Source of the DNA: JAJEAD01 sp965221555
GTDB taxonomy: Bacteria; Pseudomonadota; Gammaproteobacteria; HK1
Direction: 5' to 3'
Assembly (NCBI GenBank): GCA_965221555.1
Contig: OZ244895.1
Location: forward strand, 992,001-1,056,000
DNA length: 64,000 bases
Below the pieces are notes generated by a model. The model was not told where the DNA came from. It saw nothing but the letters and a program-made list of their open reading frames with translations, and searched no databases. Made by a program: the position numbers and the translations under genes. Positions 11,201-19,943 of the stretch are shown here, piece by piece. The stretch's first letter is position 1. Each line of letters opens with the position of its first letter.

Positions 11201-11585
11201 AGGGGTGCTGGGCGCGATGGAGACCGGCTACCAGCGAGGCAGGATCCAGGACGAGTCGCTGTACTACGAGAGCCGCAAGCACGACGGCACTCTGCCCATT
11301 GTGGGTGTCAACACCTTCCTCGAAGAAACGGAGTCGGGCGCGGTGGAGGAGGTCACTCTCGCGCGGTCGAGCGACGAGGAGAAGGAGAGCCAGCTCGCCC
11401 GTCTCGACGCCTTCAAGGCCCGAAACGAGGCCGAGCGCGACGCCATGGTGAAGCGGCTGCGCGACGCCGCGATGCACGGCGACAACGTCTTCGCGGTGTT
11501 GATGGACGCGGTGCGGTGCATGAGCCTCGGCGAGATCACCCACACCTTGTTCGAAGTCGGCGGCAAGTACCGGCGCAACATGTAG
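8253..11585 (+). CDS. icmF: Fused isobutyryl-CoA mutase (B12 domain, MeaI-type GTPase, mutase)
   Basis: This 1110-aa protein should interconvert isobutyryl-CoA and n-butyryl-CoA with adenosylcobalamin, and similar branched acyl-CoAs, in the cytoplasm. The N-terminal cobalamin-binding domain (about 40-170) has DGHDAS at 53-58, containing the axial histidine. A G3E-type GTPase domain follows, with P-loop GITGTGGAGKSS at 230-241 and a NKFD specificity motif, acting as a cofactor-loading chaperone. The mutase barrel fills about 560-1110. Single-chain fusion in this order is diagnostic of IcmF rather than methylmalonyl-CoA mutase. ATG at 8253 has TAGGAG only about 1 nt away, so ATG at 8316 is an alternative start. 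It is preceded by an AT-rich leader and followed 13 nt later by the NRDE gene. Confidence 0.93.
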   Translation: MTSHITGLESDRLSSTLHLRDMNRALLDRSEAPRHDALRAAPLRFVTAASLFDGHDASINVMRRILQGAGAEVIHLGHNRSVGEVVAAAVQEDADAVALSSYQGGHIEYFKYLVDQLKEQGAAGVRVFGGGGGVIVPSEVDELHRYGVERIYSPTDGQALGLEGIIDDMIARCTRPQADPAPLAFDGLAAGHWPVLARLLTQVERGELDLVRREELARRVRISRRPVVIGITGTGGAGKSSLTDEVVRRFRLDFEDRLRIGILAVDPSRRRTGGALLGDRIRMNAIDHPGIFMRSLATRGARAEVPECLGELLEAMRLAAFDLIIVETSGIGQGDAGVAPHVDVAAYVMTPDYGSASQLEKIDMLDFADVVAINKFDRRGARDALRDVSKQVLRNRRAFDADPDTMPVYGTIASRFNDDGVTAFYQSLLRRVRERCSPEWPQGVLPEVTGRTSTLASAIVPASRVRYLAEVAETVRGYRRRVEAQVRIARERQCLRETQAMLEAAGEPAVEAIDALLEARPLRDDARALLDGWPALAAAYREDELSTRVRGREVRSPLTFTTLSGTRVPKISLPRFEDDGERLRWLMLENLPGYFPFTAGVFALKREGERPSRMFAGEGDAFRTNRRFKLLSAHSPAKRLSTAFDSVTLYGFDPDRRPDIYGKVGNSGVSIATLADMQVLYDGFDLCDPSTSVSMTINGPAPTLLAMFLNTAIAQQLARFEAEHGRAPDSEEREGVRAFALRNVRGTVQADILKEDQGQNTCIFSTEFSLGMMGDIQEYFIANGVRNFYSVSISGYHIAEAGANPISQLAFTLANGFTYVEAYLARGMDVDDFTPNFSFFFSSGMDPEYTVMGRVARRIWATAMRDKYQASERGQKLKYHAQTSGRSLHAQEMSFNDIRTTLQALLATYDHCNSLHTNAYDEAVTTPSGESVRRALAIQLVINEEWGLARTENPTQGAFIIEELTDLVEEAVLAELERISERGGVLGAMETGYQRGRIQDESLYYESRKHDGTLPIVGVNTFLEETESGAVEEVTLARSSDEEKESQLARLDAFKARNEAERDAMVKRLRDAAMHGDNVFAVLMDAVRCMSLGEITHTLFEVGGKYRRNM

Positions 11586-11598
11586 CGAGGGCGCCTGG

Positions 11599-12390
11599 GT
11601 GTGTCTCATCGCTTTCGCGTGGCGCCACCACCCGCGCTATCCGCTCATCGTGGCGGCAAACCGGGACGAGTGCCACCAGCGTCCCACCGCCCCCGCCGCG
11701 TTCTGGCCCGAGTGTCCGGAGATCCTCGCGGGACGTGATCTGCTCGGCCGCGGGACCTGGCTCGGGGTTTCCCGCCGCGGGCGTTTCGCGGCCCTTACCA
11801 ATCTGCGTTCCGGGGACGAGGCGCGCCGCACCGCGCCCTCGCGCGGACTGCTGGTCAGCACCTTCCTCGGCGGCGCCCAATCCCCCCGAGACTATCTCGA
11901 GGAAGTGGCGCGGCACGCCCATCTCTACAACGGCTTCTGTCTCATCGCGGGCGATGGCGGCGACCTCGCCTACTACTGCGCCCGCGACCCCGCGCCATCG
12001 CTTCTCGCGCCGGGAATCTACGGCCTCAGTAACGCGCGGCTCGACGAGCCGTGGCCCAAGGTCGAGGGCCTCAAGTCCGGTCTCGCCGACGTGCTCCGCC
12101 ACCCGCGCTGGCGCAGCGGCGATCTGATGACCCTGCTCGGCGACCGGAGTCTGGCCCCCGACGAGGCGCTGCCGGATACCGGAGTGGGTCTTCCCCGGGA
12201 ACGCACCTACTCCTCCGTATTCGTCACCGGCGCCCACTACGGCACCCGCTCTTCGACGGTACTCCTGGTCGACGCCGAGGGAGGTGTCGACTTCACCGAA
12301 CAGAGCTACGGCCCCGATGCCGAGGCGGGTTCACGCGCCCACTTCTCCTTTGTCATGGACGCCCTCATCCCCGCTCGCGCGGATCGGTGA
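11599..12390 (+). CDS. NRDE/TANGO2 family protein
   Basis: This 263-aa protein starts with GTG and MCLIAFAW, followed by AANRDE, the signature that names the NRDE family. Cys2 directly after the initiator Met is the family's conserved N-terminal residue, which fixes this start. Human TANGO2 is linked to lipid/acyl-CoA and haem homeostasis, but the bacterial biochemical role is not settled. It lies 13 nt after icmF in the same direction and may be co-transcribed. Confidence 0.88.
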   Translation: MCLIAFAWRHHPRYPLIVAANRDECHQRPTAPAAFWPECPEILAGRDLLGRGTWLGVSRRGRFAALTNLRSGDEARRTAPSRGLLVSTFLGGAQSPRDYLEEVARHAHLYNGFCLIAGDGGDLAYYCARDPAPSLLAPGIYGLSNARLDEPWPKVEGLKSGLADVLRHPRWRSGDLMTLLGDRSLAPDEALPDTGVGLPRERTYSSVFVTGAHYGTRSSTVLLVDAEGGVDFTEQSYGPDAEAGSRAHFSFVMDALIPARADR

Positions 12391-12424
12391 GACACCGCGC
12401 CTGACCTCCGCCGGCCGTCGTTTC

Positions 12425-13441
12425 GTGGCTTCACAGTCTTCCGCCCAGGCCCGAGGTGTGGCCATGGTGGTCTTTGCCGGCGTGGTCTGGAGTCTGCAGG
12501 GCTTCACGATCCGAATGTTCGAGAACGCCTCGTCCGAGCAGATCGTGTTCTGGCGGGCGGTGAGCCAGTTTCTCGTGATCTTCACGCTCGTCTCGATCAT
12601 CAATCGGGGACGCGTGATCCGCGCCTTTCGGCGCGCCGGGGGAGCGGCTGTGGTGGGCGGCATCTGCCACCTCGTGGCCAGCACCGCCTTCATCTTCGCG
12701 CTCTCCCACACCACGGTCGCAAACGTGACCTTCTTCCTCGCCGCGTCCCCGCTCTTTGCCGCCGTCATCGCGTTTGCGGTGATGCGCGAGCGGATAGCGG
12801 TGCGCACGGTCGTCGCGATGCTGGTCGCGTTGCTCGGGATCGGGGTGATGGGTTCGGAGGGGGTCTTGAGCGGCGACCTTACCGGTCAGATCTTCTCCTT
12901 CGTGACGATGCTCGGGTTCGCCGGCATGGCGGTAGTCGCCCGTTGGGGCGGCGGACTCCACATGCTGCCCATGACTCTGTGGGGGGCGATGTTCACAGTG
13001 GTCGCGGGCTTTGTTCTCAGCGAGGGCGCGGTGGCCGTGCCGCTTCGGGAGGTGGGCGTGGCTTTCATTTCCGGCGGAGTGCTGACCTCCACCGGCGCCG
13101 CCCTGTTCCTGATGGGAGGGCGCTATGTCCCGGCGGGAGTGCTCGCTTTCCTCACCCTCACCGAAACGGTGCTCGGGCCCTTCTGGGTATGGCTCGGATT
13201 CGACGAGGTGCCGAGCGGGTACACTCTCGCCGGCGGCGCCATCGTGTTTGCCGCCCTCGTCGGAGAGGCGGTGTCGCGGGTGCTTCGGGCGCGGCGGGAG
13301 GACCTGTCCACGCGCCCGACGACCACTGCCGCGCCGCCTCTTGCGGACCGGACGCGCCTCCTGATGCCGGTCGCCAACATCGTGGTCGGCAGCATCCTGC
13401 TCGCGGCGGCGATCGCACTCATACTCGCCGGTCGCGGCTGA
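12425..13441 (+). CDS. EamA/DMT-family inner-membrane transporter
   Basis: The 338-aa protein has about ten hydrophobic segments arranged as two EamA repeats, from AMVVFAGVVWSLQG at the N-terminus to a final SILLAAAIALILAG helix. The family exports amino acids and other metabolites, but the substrate cannot be predicted here. The open frame extends back into the preceding gene. I chose GTG 12425 (MASQSSAQ) because it begins 34 nt after the NRDE stop; ATG 12464 is an alternative. A polar, Arg-rich loop separates the last two hydrophobic segments. Confidence 0.85.
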   Translation: MASQSSAQARGVAMVVFAGVVWSLQGFTIRMFENASSEQIVFWRAVSQFLVIFTLVSIINRGRVIRAFRRAGGAAVVGGICHLVASTAFIFALSHTTVANVTFFLAASPLFAAVIAFAVMRERIAVRTVVAMLVALLGIGVMGSEGVLSGDLTGQIFSFVTMLGFAGMAVVARWGGGLHMLPMTLWGAMFTVVAGFVLSEGAVAVPLREVGVAFISGGVLTSTGAALFLMGGRYVPAGVLAFLTLTETVLGPFWVWLGFDEVPSGYTLAGGAIVFAALVGEAVSRVLRARREDLSTRPTTTAAPPLADRTRLLMPVANIVVGSILLAAAIALILAGRG

Positions 13442-13509
13442 GCGCCGGTCGCGGATTCTCCGTCTCGACATTAATATTGCCGTCCGGCGACCGCCAACCC
13501 GGGGGGGAC

Positions 13510-15483
13510 ATGGTTGACACGGGAGCGGGTACGAAGCGTCCGAACGAGGCGCTCGACACTTTCCCCAAGCTGCTCAAGCGCAACGCGCGCGAACGTCCCG
13601 AGCGCTCCGCGCTGCGTGAGAAGGAGTTCGGGATATGGCAGTCCTGGACCTGGAGAGAGCTCGAGAACGAGGTGCGTGAGCTCGCCTGCGGCCTGGCGGA
13701 GCTCGGCTTCGAGCGGGGCGATCGCCTCGCCATCATCGGTGACAACCGACCCCGCCTCTACGCGGCGATGTGCGCGGCGCAGTCGCTCGGCGGGATCCCG
13801 GTGCCGATGTACCAGGACTCGGTGGCTCGGGAACTCGGCTACGTGATGGCGCACGCGGAAGCGCGCATCGCGGTCGCCGAGGATCAGGAGCAGGTCGACA
13901 AGCTGCTCGAGCTTCGCGACTCCTGTCCCCGGCTCGAGAGGATCGTCTACGTGGACCCGCGCGGCATGCGCCACTACGACCTGCCCCTGCTCGAGTCCTA
14001 CGCGCAAGTGCTCGAGAAGGGGCGCGAACGCCATCGCCGCGACGGCGATTTCTGGGACGCCGAGGTCGCCAGGGGCAAGGGAAGCGACGCCTGCATCATC
14101 CTCTACACCTCCGGGACCACGGGCAATCCCAAGGGAGTGGTGCTGCTCTTCGACAATGTGGTCGTGATGGCGGGCCGGGGGGCGGAGTTCGAGAGCCTCG
14201 TCGCCGACGACGAAGTGCTCGCCTACCTGCCCATGGCGTGGGTCGGTGACCACATCTTCTCCTTTGCCCAGTCCTACGTGGTGGGCTTCTGCGTGAGCTG
14301 CCCGGAGAGCGGCGCCACGGTCCTCGAAGACCTGCGCGAGATCGGGCCGACCTACTTCTTTGCGCCGCCGCGAATCTTCGAGAATCTGCTCACCACGGTG
14401 ATGATCCGGATGGAGGATGCGGGTCGTCTCAAGCGCAAGATGTTCCACTATTTCATGGAAGTGGCGCGGCGCGCGGGCATTCCCATCCTCGAGCGCAAGC
14501 CGGTGCCGCTACGCGATCGCGTGCTCTACCGGCTCGGCGAACTCCTCGTCTACGGACCGCTCAAGAACACGCTCGGCTTTTCCCGCATCCGCGTCGCGTA
14601 CACCGCGGGCGAGGCTATCGGCCCCGACATCTTCGACTTCTACCGCGCGCTCGGGGTCAACGTGAAGCAGCTCTACGGGCAGACCGAATCCACCGTGTAC
14701 ATCACCCTGCAACCCGACGGGGAGATCAAGTCCGATACGGTGGGAACTCCGGCCCCGGGGGTGGAGCTCAGGGTAAACGACGACGGCGAGGTGCTCTACC
14801 GCAGTCCCGGCGTCTTTCACGAGTACTACAAGAACCCGGAGGCGACCGCGCAGACCAAGACTCCGGACGGTTGGGTGCACACTGGCGATGCGGGCTTCAT
14901 CGACGACGATGGACATCTGAAGATCATCGATCGGGCCAAGGATGTCGGGAAGCTCGCCGACGGTACGCTCTTTGCCCCGAAGTACATCGAGAACAAGCTC
15001 AAGTTCTTCCCGCAGATCAAGGAAGCCGTCGCCTTCGGCGACGGTCGGGACCACGTCGCGGCATTCGTGAACATCGACCTGGAGGCGGTCGGCAGTTGGG
15101 CGGAGCGCCACAATGTGCCCTATGCGAGCTATCAGGAGCTCGCGGCGCATCCGCGGGTGCTCGATATCGTGCACGACTGCGTGGCGCGCGTTAACGCGGA
15201 TCTGGCCTCCGACGCGCAGCTCGCGGGATCGCAGGTAACGCGCTTCATCAGCCTGCACAAGGAACTCGACGCGGACGACGGGGAGCTCACGAGGACGCGC
15301 AAGATCCGGCGACGTTTCGTGGCCGAGCGCTATCGCGAGCTCGTCGATGCGCTCTACGGTGGGCAGAGATCCTGCCGCACGCAGACCGAGGTGACCTTCG
15401 AGGACGGGCGTACCGGGAGCATCGATGCCGAGCTCGAGATCCGCGATGTCCAACCGGTTCCCGTACTGGCCAGGGCGAGCTGA
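13510..15483 (+). CDS. AMP-dependent long-chain acyl-CoA synthetase of a LIV-linked cluster
   Basis: This 657-aa adenylate-forming enzyme has the AMP-binding P-loop motif YTSGTTGNPKG, a YGQTEST motif and the hinge region GDAGFIDDDGHLKIIDRAKD. It should activate a carboxylic acid to its acyl-CoA with ATP. Length and C-terminal tail match the long-chain FadD15-like group that is often found next to LivG/H/M genes. The start ATG follows a GGGGGGG tract that acts as ribosome-binding site; the longer open frame upstream overlaps the transporter gene and is rejected. It ends 3 nt before livG, so it leads the transporter operon. Confidence 0.9.
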   Translation: MVDTGAGTKRPNEALDTFPKLLKRNARERPERSALREKEFGIWQSWTWRELENEVRELACGLAELGFERGDRLAIIGDNRPRLYAAMCAAQSLGGIPVPMYQDSVARELGYVMAHAEARIAVAEDQEQVDKLLELRDSCPRLERIVYVDPRGMRHYDLPLLESYAQVLEKGRERHRRDGDFWDAEVARGKGSDACIILYTSGTTGNPKGVVLLFDNVVVMAGRGAEFESLVADDEVLAYLPMAWVGDHIFSFAQSYVVGFCVSCPESGATVLEDLREIGPTYFFAPPRIFENLLTTVMIRMEDAGRLKRKMFHYFMEVARRAGIPILERKPVPLRDRVLYRLGELLVYGPLKNTLGFSRIRVAYTAGEAIGPDIFDFYRALGVNVKQLYGQTESTVYITLQPDGEIKSDTVGTPAPGVELRVNDDGEVLYRSPGVFHEYYKNPEATAQTKTPDGWVHTGDAGFIDDDGHLKIIDRAKDVGKLADGTLFAPKYIENKLKFFPQIKEAVAFGDGRDHVAAFVNIDLEAVGSWAERHNVPYASYQELAAHPRVLDIVHDCVARVNADLASDAQLAGSQVTRFISLHKELDADDGELTRTRKIRRRFVAERYRELVDALYGGQRSCRTQTEVTFEDGRTGSIDAELEIRDVQPVPVLARAS

Positions 15484-15486
15484 CCG

Positions 15487-16281
15487 ATGACGGCAAACGA
15501 GGCCAGGGCGGCGGAGACGATTCTCGAAGTCGAGAAGGTCAGCCTCCGCTTCGGAGGCGTACAGGCGCTCTCGGAGGTGTCCTTCGACGTGCGCAAGGGA
15601 GAAGTGCGCGCGATCATCGGGCCGAACGGCGCCGGCAAGAGCTCCATGCTCAACGTCATCAATGGCTTCTACCACCCCCAGGACGGCGCCATCACCTTCA
15701 AGGGCGTGACCCGGAGGCGCATGCGCACCCACGAGGCGGCGGCCCAGGGCATCGCGCGCACCTTTCAGAACATCGCGCTCTTCCGGGGCATGACGACGCT
15801 CGACAACATCATGACCGGGCGCAACCTCAAGATGAAGAGCAACTTCCTGCTCCAGGCCCTGTATCTCGGACCGGCACGCCGCGAGGAGATGGAGCACCGG
15901 GCGTTCGCCGAACGCATCATCGACTTCCTGGAGATTCAGGCCATTCGCAAGACACCGGTCAGCCGGCTGCCCTACGGACTGCAAAAACGCGTCGAGCTGG
16001 GCAGGGCGCTCGCGGCGGAGCCCGACATGCTGTTGCTCGACGAGCCGATGGCGGGCATGAACACCGAGGAGAAAGAGGACATGTGTCGCTTCATCCTCGA
16101 TGTGAATGGCGAGTTCGGCACCACGGTGGTGCTCATCGAACACGACATGGGGGTGGTGATGGACATCTCGGATCGGGTGGTGGTGCTCGATTACGGTCGC
16201 CTGCTCGCCGACGGAACCCCGGACGAAGTGCGCCACAATCCCCTTGTGATCGATGCCTATCTCGGCGCCGTTCACGATTGA
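15487..16281 (+). CDS. livG: Branched-chain amino acid/HAAT-type ABC transporter ATPase
   Basis: The 264-aa nucleotide-binding subunit has Walker A GPNGAGKSS and Walker B LLLDEPMAGM. The C-terminal ending IDAYLGA is typical of LivG. The ABC signature region reads SRLPYGLQKR, a divergent form common in LivG proteins. It pairs with LivF (19944-20759) on two different permeases. It begins 3 nt after the ligase stop, showing translational coupling. The real substrate of this cassette may be an organic acid, not an amino acid. Confidence 0.92.
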   Translation: MTANEARAAETILEVEKVSLRFGGVQALSEVSFDVRKGEVRAIIGPNGAGKSSMLNVINGFYHPQDGAITFKGVTRRRMRTHEAAAQGIARTFQNIALFRGMTTLDNIMTGRNLKMKSNFLLQALYLGPARREEMEHRAFAERIIDFLEIQAIRKTPVSRLPYGLQKRVELGRALAAEPDMLLLDEPMAGMNTEEKEDMCRFILDVNGEFGTTVVLIEHDMGVVMDISDRVVVLDYGRLLADGTPDEVRHNPLVIDAYLGAVHD

Positions 16282-16395
16282 CGCGGATTCCCTCCCACAT
16301 GGAAACTCTCCGGTTGCTTCGCTTTCTCGTAGACTCCCCCGCCTGGCGGGAATTCACCGACTGATCCGCGGGCGGATCGGGCTTCGGGCTCTCTC

Positions 16396-17343
16396 ATGGA
16401 AACCCTGCACGCTTTCCTCATCTTCCCCTTCGTCGAGATGGCGCAGTATCCGGTGTTCCTGGCGGAGGTGGTCGCGAACGGGCTCCTGACCGGGATCATG
16501 TATTCGCTCGTGGCGCTCGGTTTCGTTCTGATCTTCAAGGCTTCCGGGACCTTCAATTTCGCGCAGGGGGTCATGGTGCTCTTCGCGGCCCTCACCCTGG
16601 TCGGCCTGCAGGAGCATGGCGTGCCCACCTGGCTCGCCATCGCGATCACCGTCGGAGTCATGGTGTTGCTCGCGATGGCGATCGAGAAGGTCATGCTGCG
16701 CCCGCTCGTCAACCAGGATCCCTTCATCCTGTTCATGGCGACGATCGGGTTGACCTTCTTCCTCGAAGGCTTTGGCGAGACCCTGTGGGGGAGCAACGTG
16801 AAGCGTCTCGACGTCGGCATCCCGGAGGGGCCCTTCGAGGTGGCGCTCGGCGGGGATACGATGCTGTTGAACGAATTCGACTTGTGGGCGGCGGGGATCG
16901 GCGCGCTCATGGTGTTCGGGCTCGCGCTCTTCTTCCACCGGACCACCATCGGGCGGGCGCTTCGCGCGGTGGCCGACGATCACCAGGCCGCGATGGCGGT
17001 GGGGATCTCGCTGCGCACGATCTGGGTGGTGGTGTGGTCGGTCTCCGGAGTGGTCGCGCTGGTAGCGGGGATCATGTGGGGGGCGAAGAGCGGCGTGCAG
17101 TTCTCGCTCTCTCTCATCGCGCTGAAAGCGCTTCCCGTGCTCATTCTCGGAGGGCTGACCTCGGTCCCCGGCGCCATTGCCGGCGGCCTTATCATCGGAG
17201 TGGGGGAGAAGCTGGGAGAGGTGTACTGGGGGCCGCTCGTCGGTGGCGCAATCGAGAACTGGTTCGCCTACGCGCTCGCCCTGCTCTTCCTGCTCTTCCG
17301 TCCCCAGGGCCTCTTCGGCGAACGCATCATCGAGAGAGTCTGA
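16396..17343 (+). CDS. livH: LIV/HAAT-type ABC transporter permease, LivH type
   Basis: This 315-aa integral membrane protein has eight or more hydrophobic segments. It carries the LivH landmarks GLLTGIMYSLVALGFVLIFK near the N-terminus, FNFAQG, and the C-terminal LLFRPQGLFGE. It forms the heteromeric translocation channel with LivM. A gap of 114 nt separates it from livG, in which I see no gene. Confidence 0.92.
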   Translation: METLHAFLIFPFVEMAQYPVFLAEVVANGLLTGIMYSLVALGFVLIFKASGTFNFAQGVMVLFAALTLVGLQEHGVPTWLAIAITVGVMVLLAMAIEKVMLRPLVNQDPFILFMATIGLTFFLEGFGETLWGSNVKRLDVGIPEGPFEVALGGDTMLLNEFDLWAAGIGALMVFGLALFFHRTTIGRALRAVADDHQAAMAVGISLRTIWVVVWSVSGVVALVAGIMWGAKSGVQFSLSLIALKALPVLILGGLTSVPGAIAGGLIIGVGEKLGEVYWGPLVGGAIENWFAYALALLFLLFRPQGLFGERIIERV

Positions 17344-17395
17344 ATCGGGCCGGCCCCGAGCGCATCGGGTTGCCGGCTTTCAGGTGACGAGAAAC

Positions 17396-18472
17396 ATGTT
17401 CTATCGCGAAGGAGGTCAGTTCAAAAGCGGCTACGCGGCCGATCAGGCGTTGTTCCCGATCCCGCTGGATCGCTACGTGGTGATCGCCATCCTCGCTTTC
17501 GCATTTCTCGGAGTGCCGCTGATTGCCAACGAGTACTGGCTCCAGGCGATCCTGATCCCCTTTCTCGTCTTCTCGATGGCCGCGATCGGGCTCAATCTGC
17601 TCACCGGGTACGCGGGCCAGCTCAGTCTGGGCACCGGCGGCTTCATGGCGGTGGGCGGATACATGACCTACAAGTTCACCACCCTGTGGCCCGAGCTGAA
17701 TATCGTCGCCTGCTTCCTGCTCTCCGGTCTCTGCGCCGCCGGAGTGGGCGTTCTCTTCGGCATTCCGAGCCTGCGCATCAAGGGCTTCTATCTCGCGGTG
17801 GCCACCCTCGCCGCACAGTTCTTTCTCGTGTGGATGTTCAACAAGGTGCCCTGGTTCTACAACTACAACCCCTCGGGCACGGTTACCGCTCCGCCGCGCA
17901 CCATTCTCGGAGTGATGGTCACCGGACCGGAGGCCACCGCCCCCGTGCGCTACCTCGTTGCGTTGTCGGTGGTGGTCGTTTTCGCCCTCGCCGCGAAGAA
18001 TCTCGTCCGGGGACGCATCGGGCGCTCCTGGATGGCGATACGAGACATGGACATCGCGGCCGAAATCATCGGTTTCCGCCCCTTTCAGACCAAGCTGCTC
18101 GCCTTCGCCATCTCCTCGTTCTACTGCGGCGTCGCGGGCGCCATGAGCCTCTTCCTCTGGCTCGGCAGCGTCGAGACCGAGGCCTATGCCATCGACATCT
18201 CCTTCCAGGTCCTCTTCATGGTGATCATCGGAGGGCTGGGCAGCATTCTCGGCTCCTTCCTCGGGGCCGCCTTCATCACCCTGATGCCGATCCTGCTCAC
18301 CAATGCGCCCCAGATGCTTGGATTCTCGATGGCTACCGATCTCCAGAAGCATCTCGAATTCATGATCTTCGGTGGCCTCATCATTTTCTTTCTGATCGCG
18401 GAGCCCCACGGACTCGCCCGGCTCTGGCAGATCGCCAAGGAGAAGCTGAGGCGCTGGCCCTTTCCGTACTGA
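17396..18472 (+). CDS. livM: LIV/HAAT-type ABC transporter permease, LivM type
   Basis: The 358-aa permease has the LivM hallmark LLTGYAGQLSLG and a C-terminal AEPHGLARLW. It also has the extended N-terminus (MFYREGGQFKSGYAADQ) seen in LivM proteins of CoA-ligase-linked clusters. ATG 17396 is chosen because AGGTGA lies 8 nt upstream; GTG 17384, four codons earlier, is possible. It lies 52 nt after livH. Confidence 0.92.
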   Translation: MFYREGGQFKSGYAADQALFPIPLDRYVVIAILAFAFLGVPLIANEYWLQAILIPFLVFSMAAIGLNLLTGYAGQLSLGTGGFMAVGGYMTYKFTTLWPELNIVACFLLSGLCAAGVGVLFGIPSLRIKGFYLAVATLAAQFFLVWMFNKVPWFYNYNPSGTVTAPPRTILGVMVTGPEATAPVRYLVALSVVVVFALAAKNLVRGRIGRSWMAIRDMDIAAEIIGFRPFQTKLLAFAISSFYCGVAGAMSLFLWLGSVETEAYAIDISFQVLFMVIIGGLGSILGSFLGAAFITLMPILLTNAPQMLGFSMATDLQKHLEFMIFGGLIIFFLIAEPHGLARLWQIAKEKLRRWPFPY

Positions 18473-18585
18473 AGCGGGCGTCCATAACCGGCTGCCGCCC
18501 GTTCACTGGCCTGGATCGTGCTAAATTCCGGCCGCGGGAGCGTCGTCACCCAACGCTCATTCCCATCGGAGCACAGGAGTAGAAG

Positions 18586-19914
18586 ATGAAACTCGTAAGA
18601 CTCATCAACGGCGGGCTCGTCGCCGTGCTGGCGCTGACCGGTCTCTACGCGGGAAGCGTCTCGGCGCAGGACGAGCAGTTCTTTCCCATCCTGAGTTATC
18701 GCACCGGCCCCTACGCCCCGAGCGGCATTCCCGTGGGCAACGGCGCGACCGACTACCTCCGCCTCGTCAACGCACGGGATGGCGGCATCAACGGCGTCAC
18801 TGTCACCTGGGAGGAGTGCGAGTTCCAGTACAACACCAAAGTTGGCGTGGAGTGCTACGAGAAGCTCAAGAACAAGGGCCCCACCGGCGCCAGTGCCGTG
18901 TTCCCCATGAGCACCGGCGTCACCTACCAGCTCATCCCCAAGGCCGCGGTGGACGAGGTGCCCATCCTGTCCATGGGCTACGGGCGCACCGCCGCCGCCG
19001 ACGGGCGGGTATTCAAGTGGGTCTTCAACTTCCCGACCACCTACTGGAGTCAGGCTTCCGCCTTCATCCGCTACGTGGGCGATCAGGAAGGCGGCATGGA
19101 GAACCTCGAAGGCAAGAAGATCGCCCTCATCTACCACAACAGCGCCTACGGCAAGGAACCCATCCCGACCCTGGAGGTGCTCGCCGAGAAGTACGGCTAC
19201 GATCTCAATCTGCTCGCGGTCGATCACCCCGGCCAGGAGCAGAAGGCGACCTGGCTGCAGATTCGCCGCTACAAGCCCGACTGGATCTTCCTCTGGGGCT
19301 GGGGCGTGATGAATCAGGTCGCGATAAAGGAGGCGGCCGCCATCAACTTCCCGATGGATCACTTCATCGGCGTGTGGTGGTCGGGCAGCGAGAGCGATGT
19401 CATTCCGGCGGGCGACGGCGCCGTGGGCTACAAGGCGGGCACGTTCCACAATGTGGGGGACGGGTATCCGGTGCATGCCGATATCGTCAAGCACCTCTAC
19501 GACGGCGACCGGGAGGCGGCGAAGGCCAACAACCTCGGCGAGGTGCTCTACAACCGCGGGATGATCAACATGATGTTCGCGATCGAGGCGGTGCGTACCG
19601 CCCAGGCCGAGTTCGGCGTGCGCTCCCTGACCGGAGCCGAGGTGCGCTGGGGGCTGGAAAACCTCGATCTCACCGCCCAGCGGCTCGCGGAGCTCGGCAT
19701 GGACGGACTGACCCTTCCGGTCAAGGTGAGCTGCGAGGACCATGAGACGATGGGTCCGGTGCTGATCCAGCAATGGGACGGCGAGAAGTGGAACATCGTC
19801 TCCGACTGGATTCCGGCCATGCGTGACGTGGTGCGACCGATGGTCGAAGAGGCCGCCGCCGCCTACGCGGCGGAGAACAACATCACGCCACGCGACTGCG
19901 CCATGGAGGGCTGA
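18586..19914 (+). CDS. Periplasmic substrate-binding protein of the LIV/HAAT importer
   Basis: This 442-aa protein has a Sec signal peptide of about 27 residues, with hydrophobic core LVAVLALTGLYAG and cleavage after SVSA. The mature region fits the type I periplasmic-binding fold (Peripla_BP_6), with the pattern SxGYGRTAAADGR and GKKIALIYHNSAYGK. AGGAG stands 7-11 nt before the ATG. It belongs to the larger LivK-like group found in operons with AMP-ligases, where ligands are often not branched-chain amino acids. Confidence 0.9.
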   Translation: MKLVRLINGGLVAVLALTGLYAGSVSAQDEQFFPILSYRTGPYAPSGIPVGNGATDYLRLVNARDGGINGVTVTWEECEFQYNTKVGVECYEKLKNKGPTGASAVFPMSTGVTYQLIPKAAVDEVPILSMGYGRTAAADGRVFKWVFNFPTTYWSQASAFIRYVGDQEGGMENLEGKKIALIYHNSAYGKEPIPTLEVLAEKYGYDLNLLAVDHPGQEQKATWLQIRRYKPDWIFLWGWGVMNQVAIKEAAAINFPMDHFIGVWWSGSESDVIPAGDGAVGYKAGTFHNVGDGYPVHADIVKHLYDGDREAAKANNLGEVLYNRGMINMMFAIEAVRTAQAEFGVRSLTGAEVRWGLENLDLTAQRLAELGMDGLTLPVKVSCEDHETMGPVLIQQWDGEKWNIVSDWIPAMRDVVRPMVEEAAAAYAAENNITPRDCAMEG

Positions 19915-19943
19915 GCCGAGCTTTGCGGGGGAGTAGCGGAACC

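Noticed and set aside
8274..11609. Large minus-strand ORFs opposite icmF
   Set aside because: Typical high-GC antisense shadows; the plus-strand frame carries all IcmF motifs.
12943..13509. N-terminal extension of the acyl-CoA ligase
   Set aside because: It overlaps the EamA transporter in another frame; ATG 13510 gives a normal ligase length with a purine-rich ribosome site.
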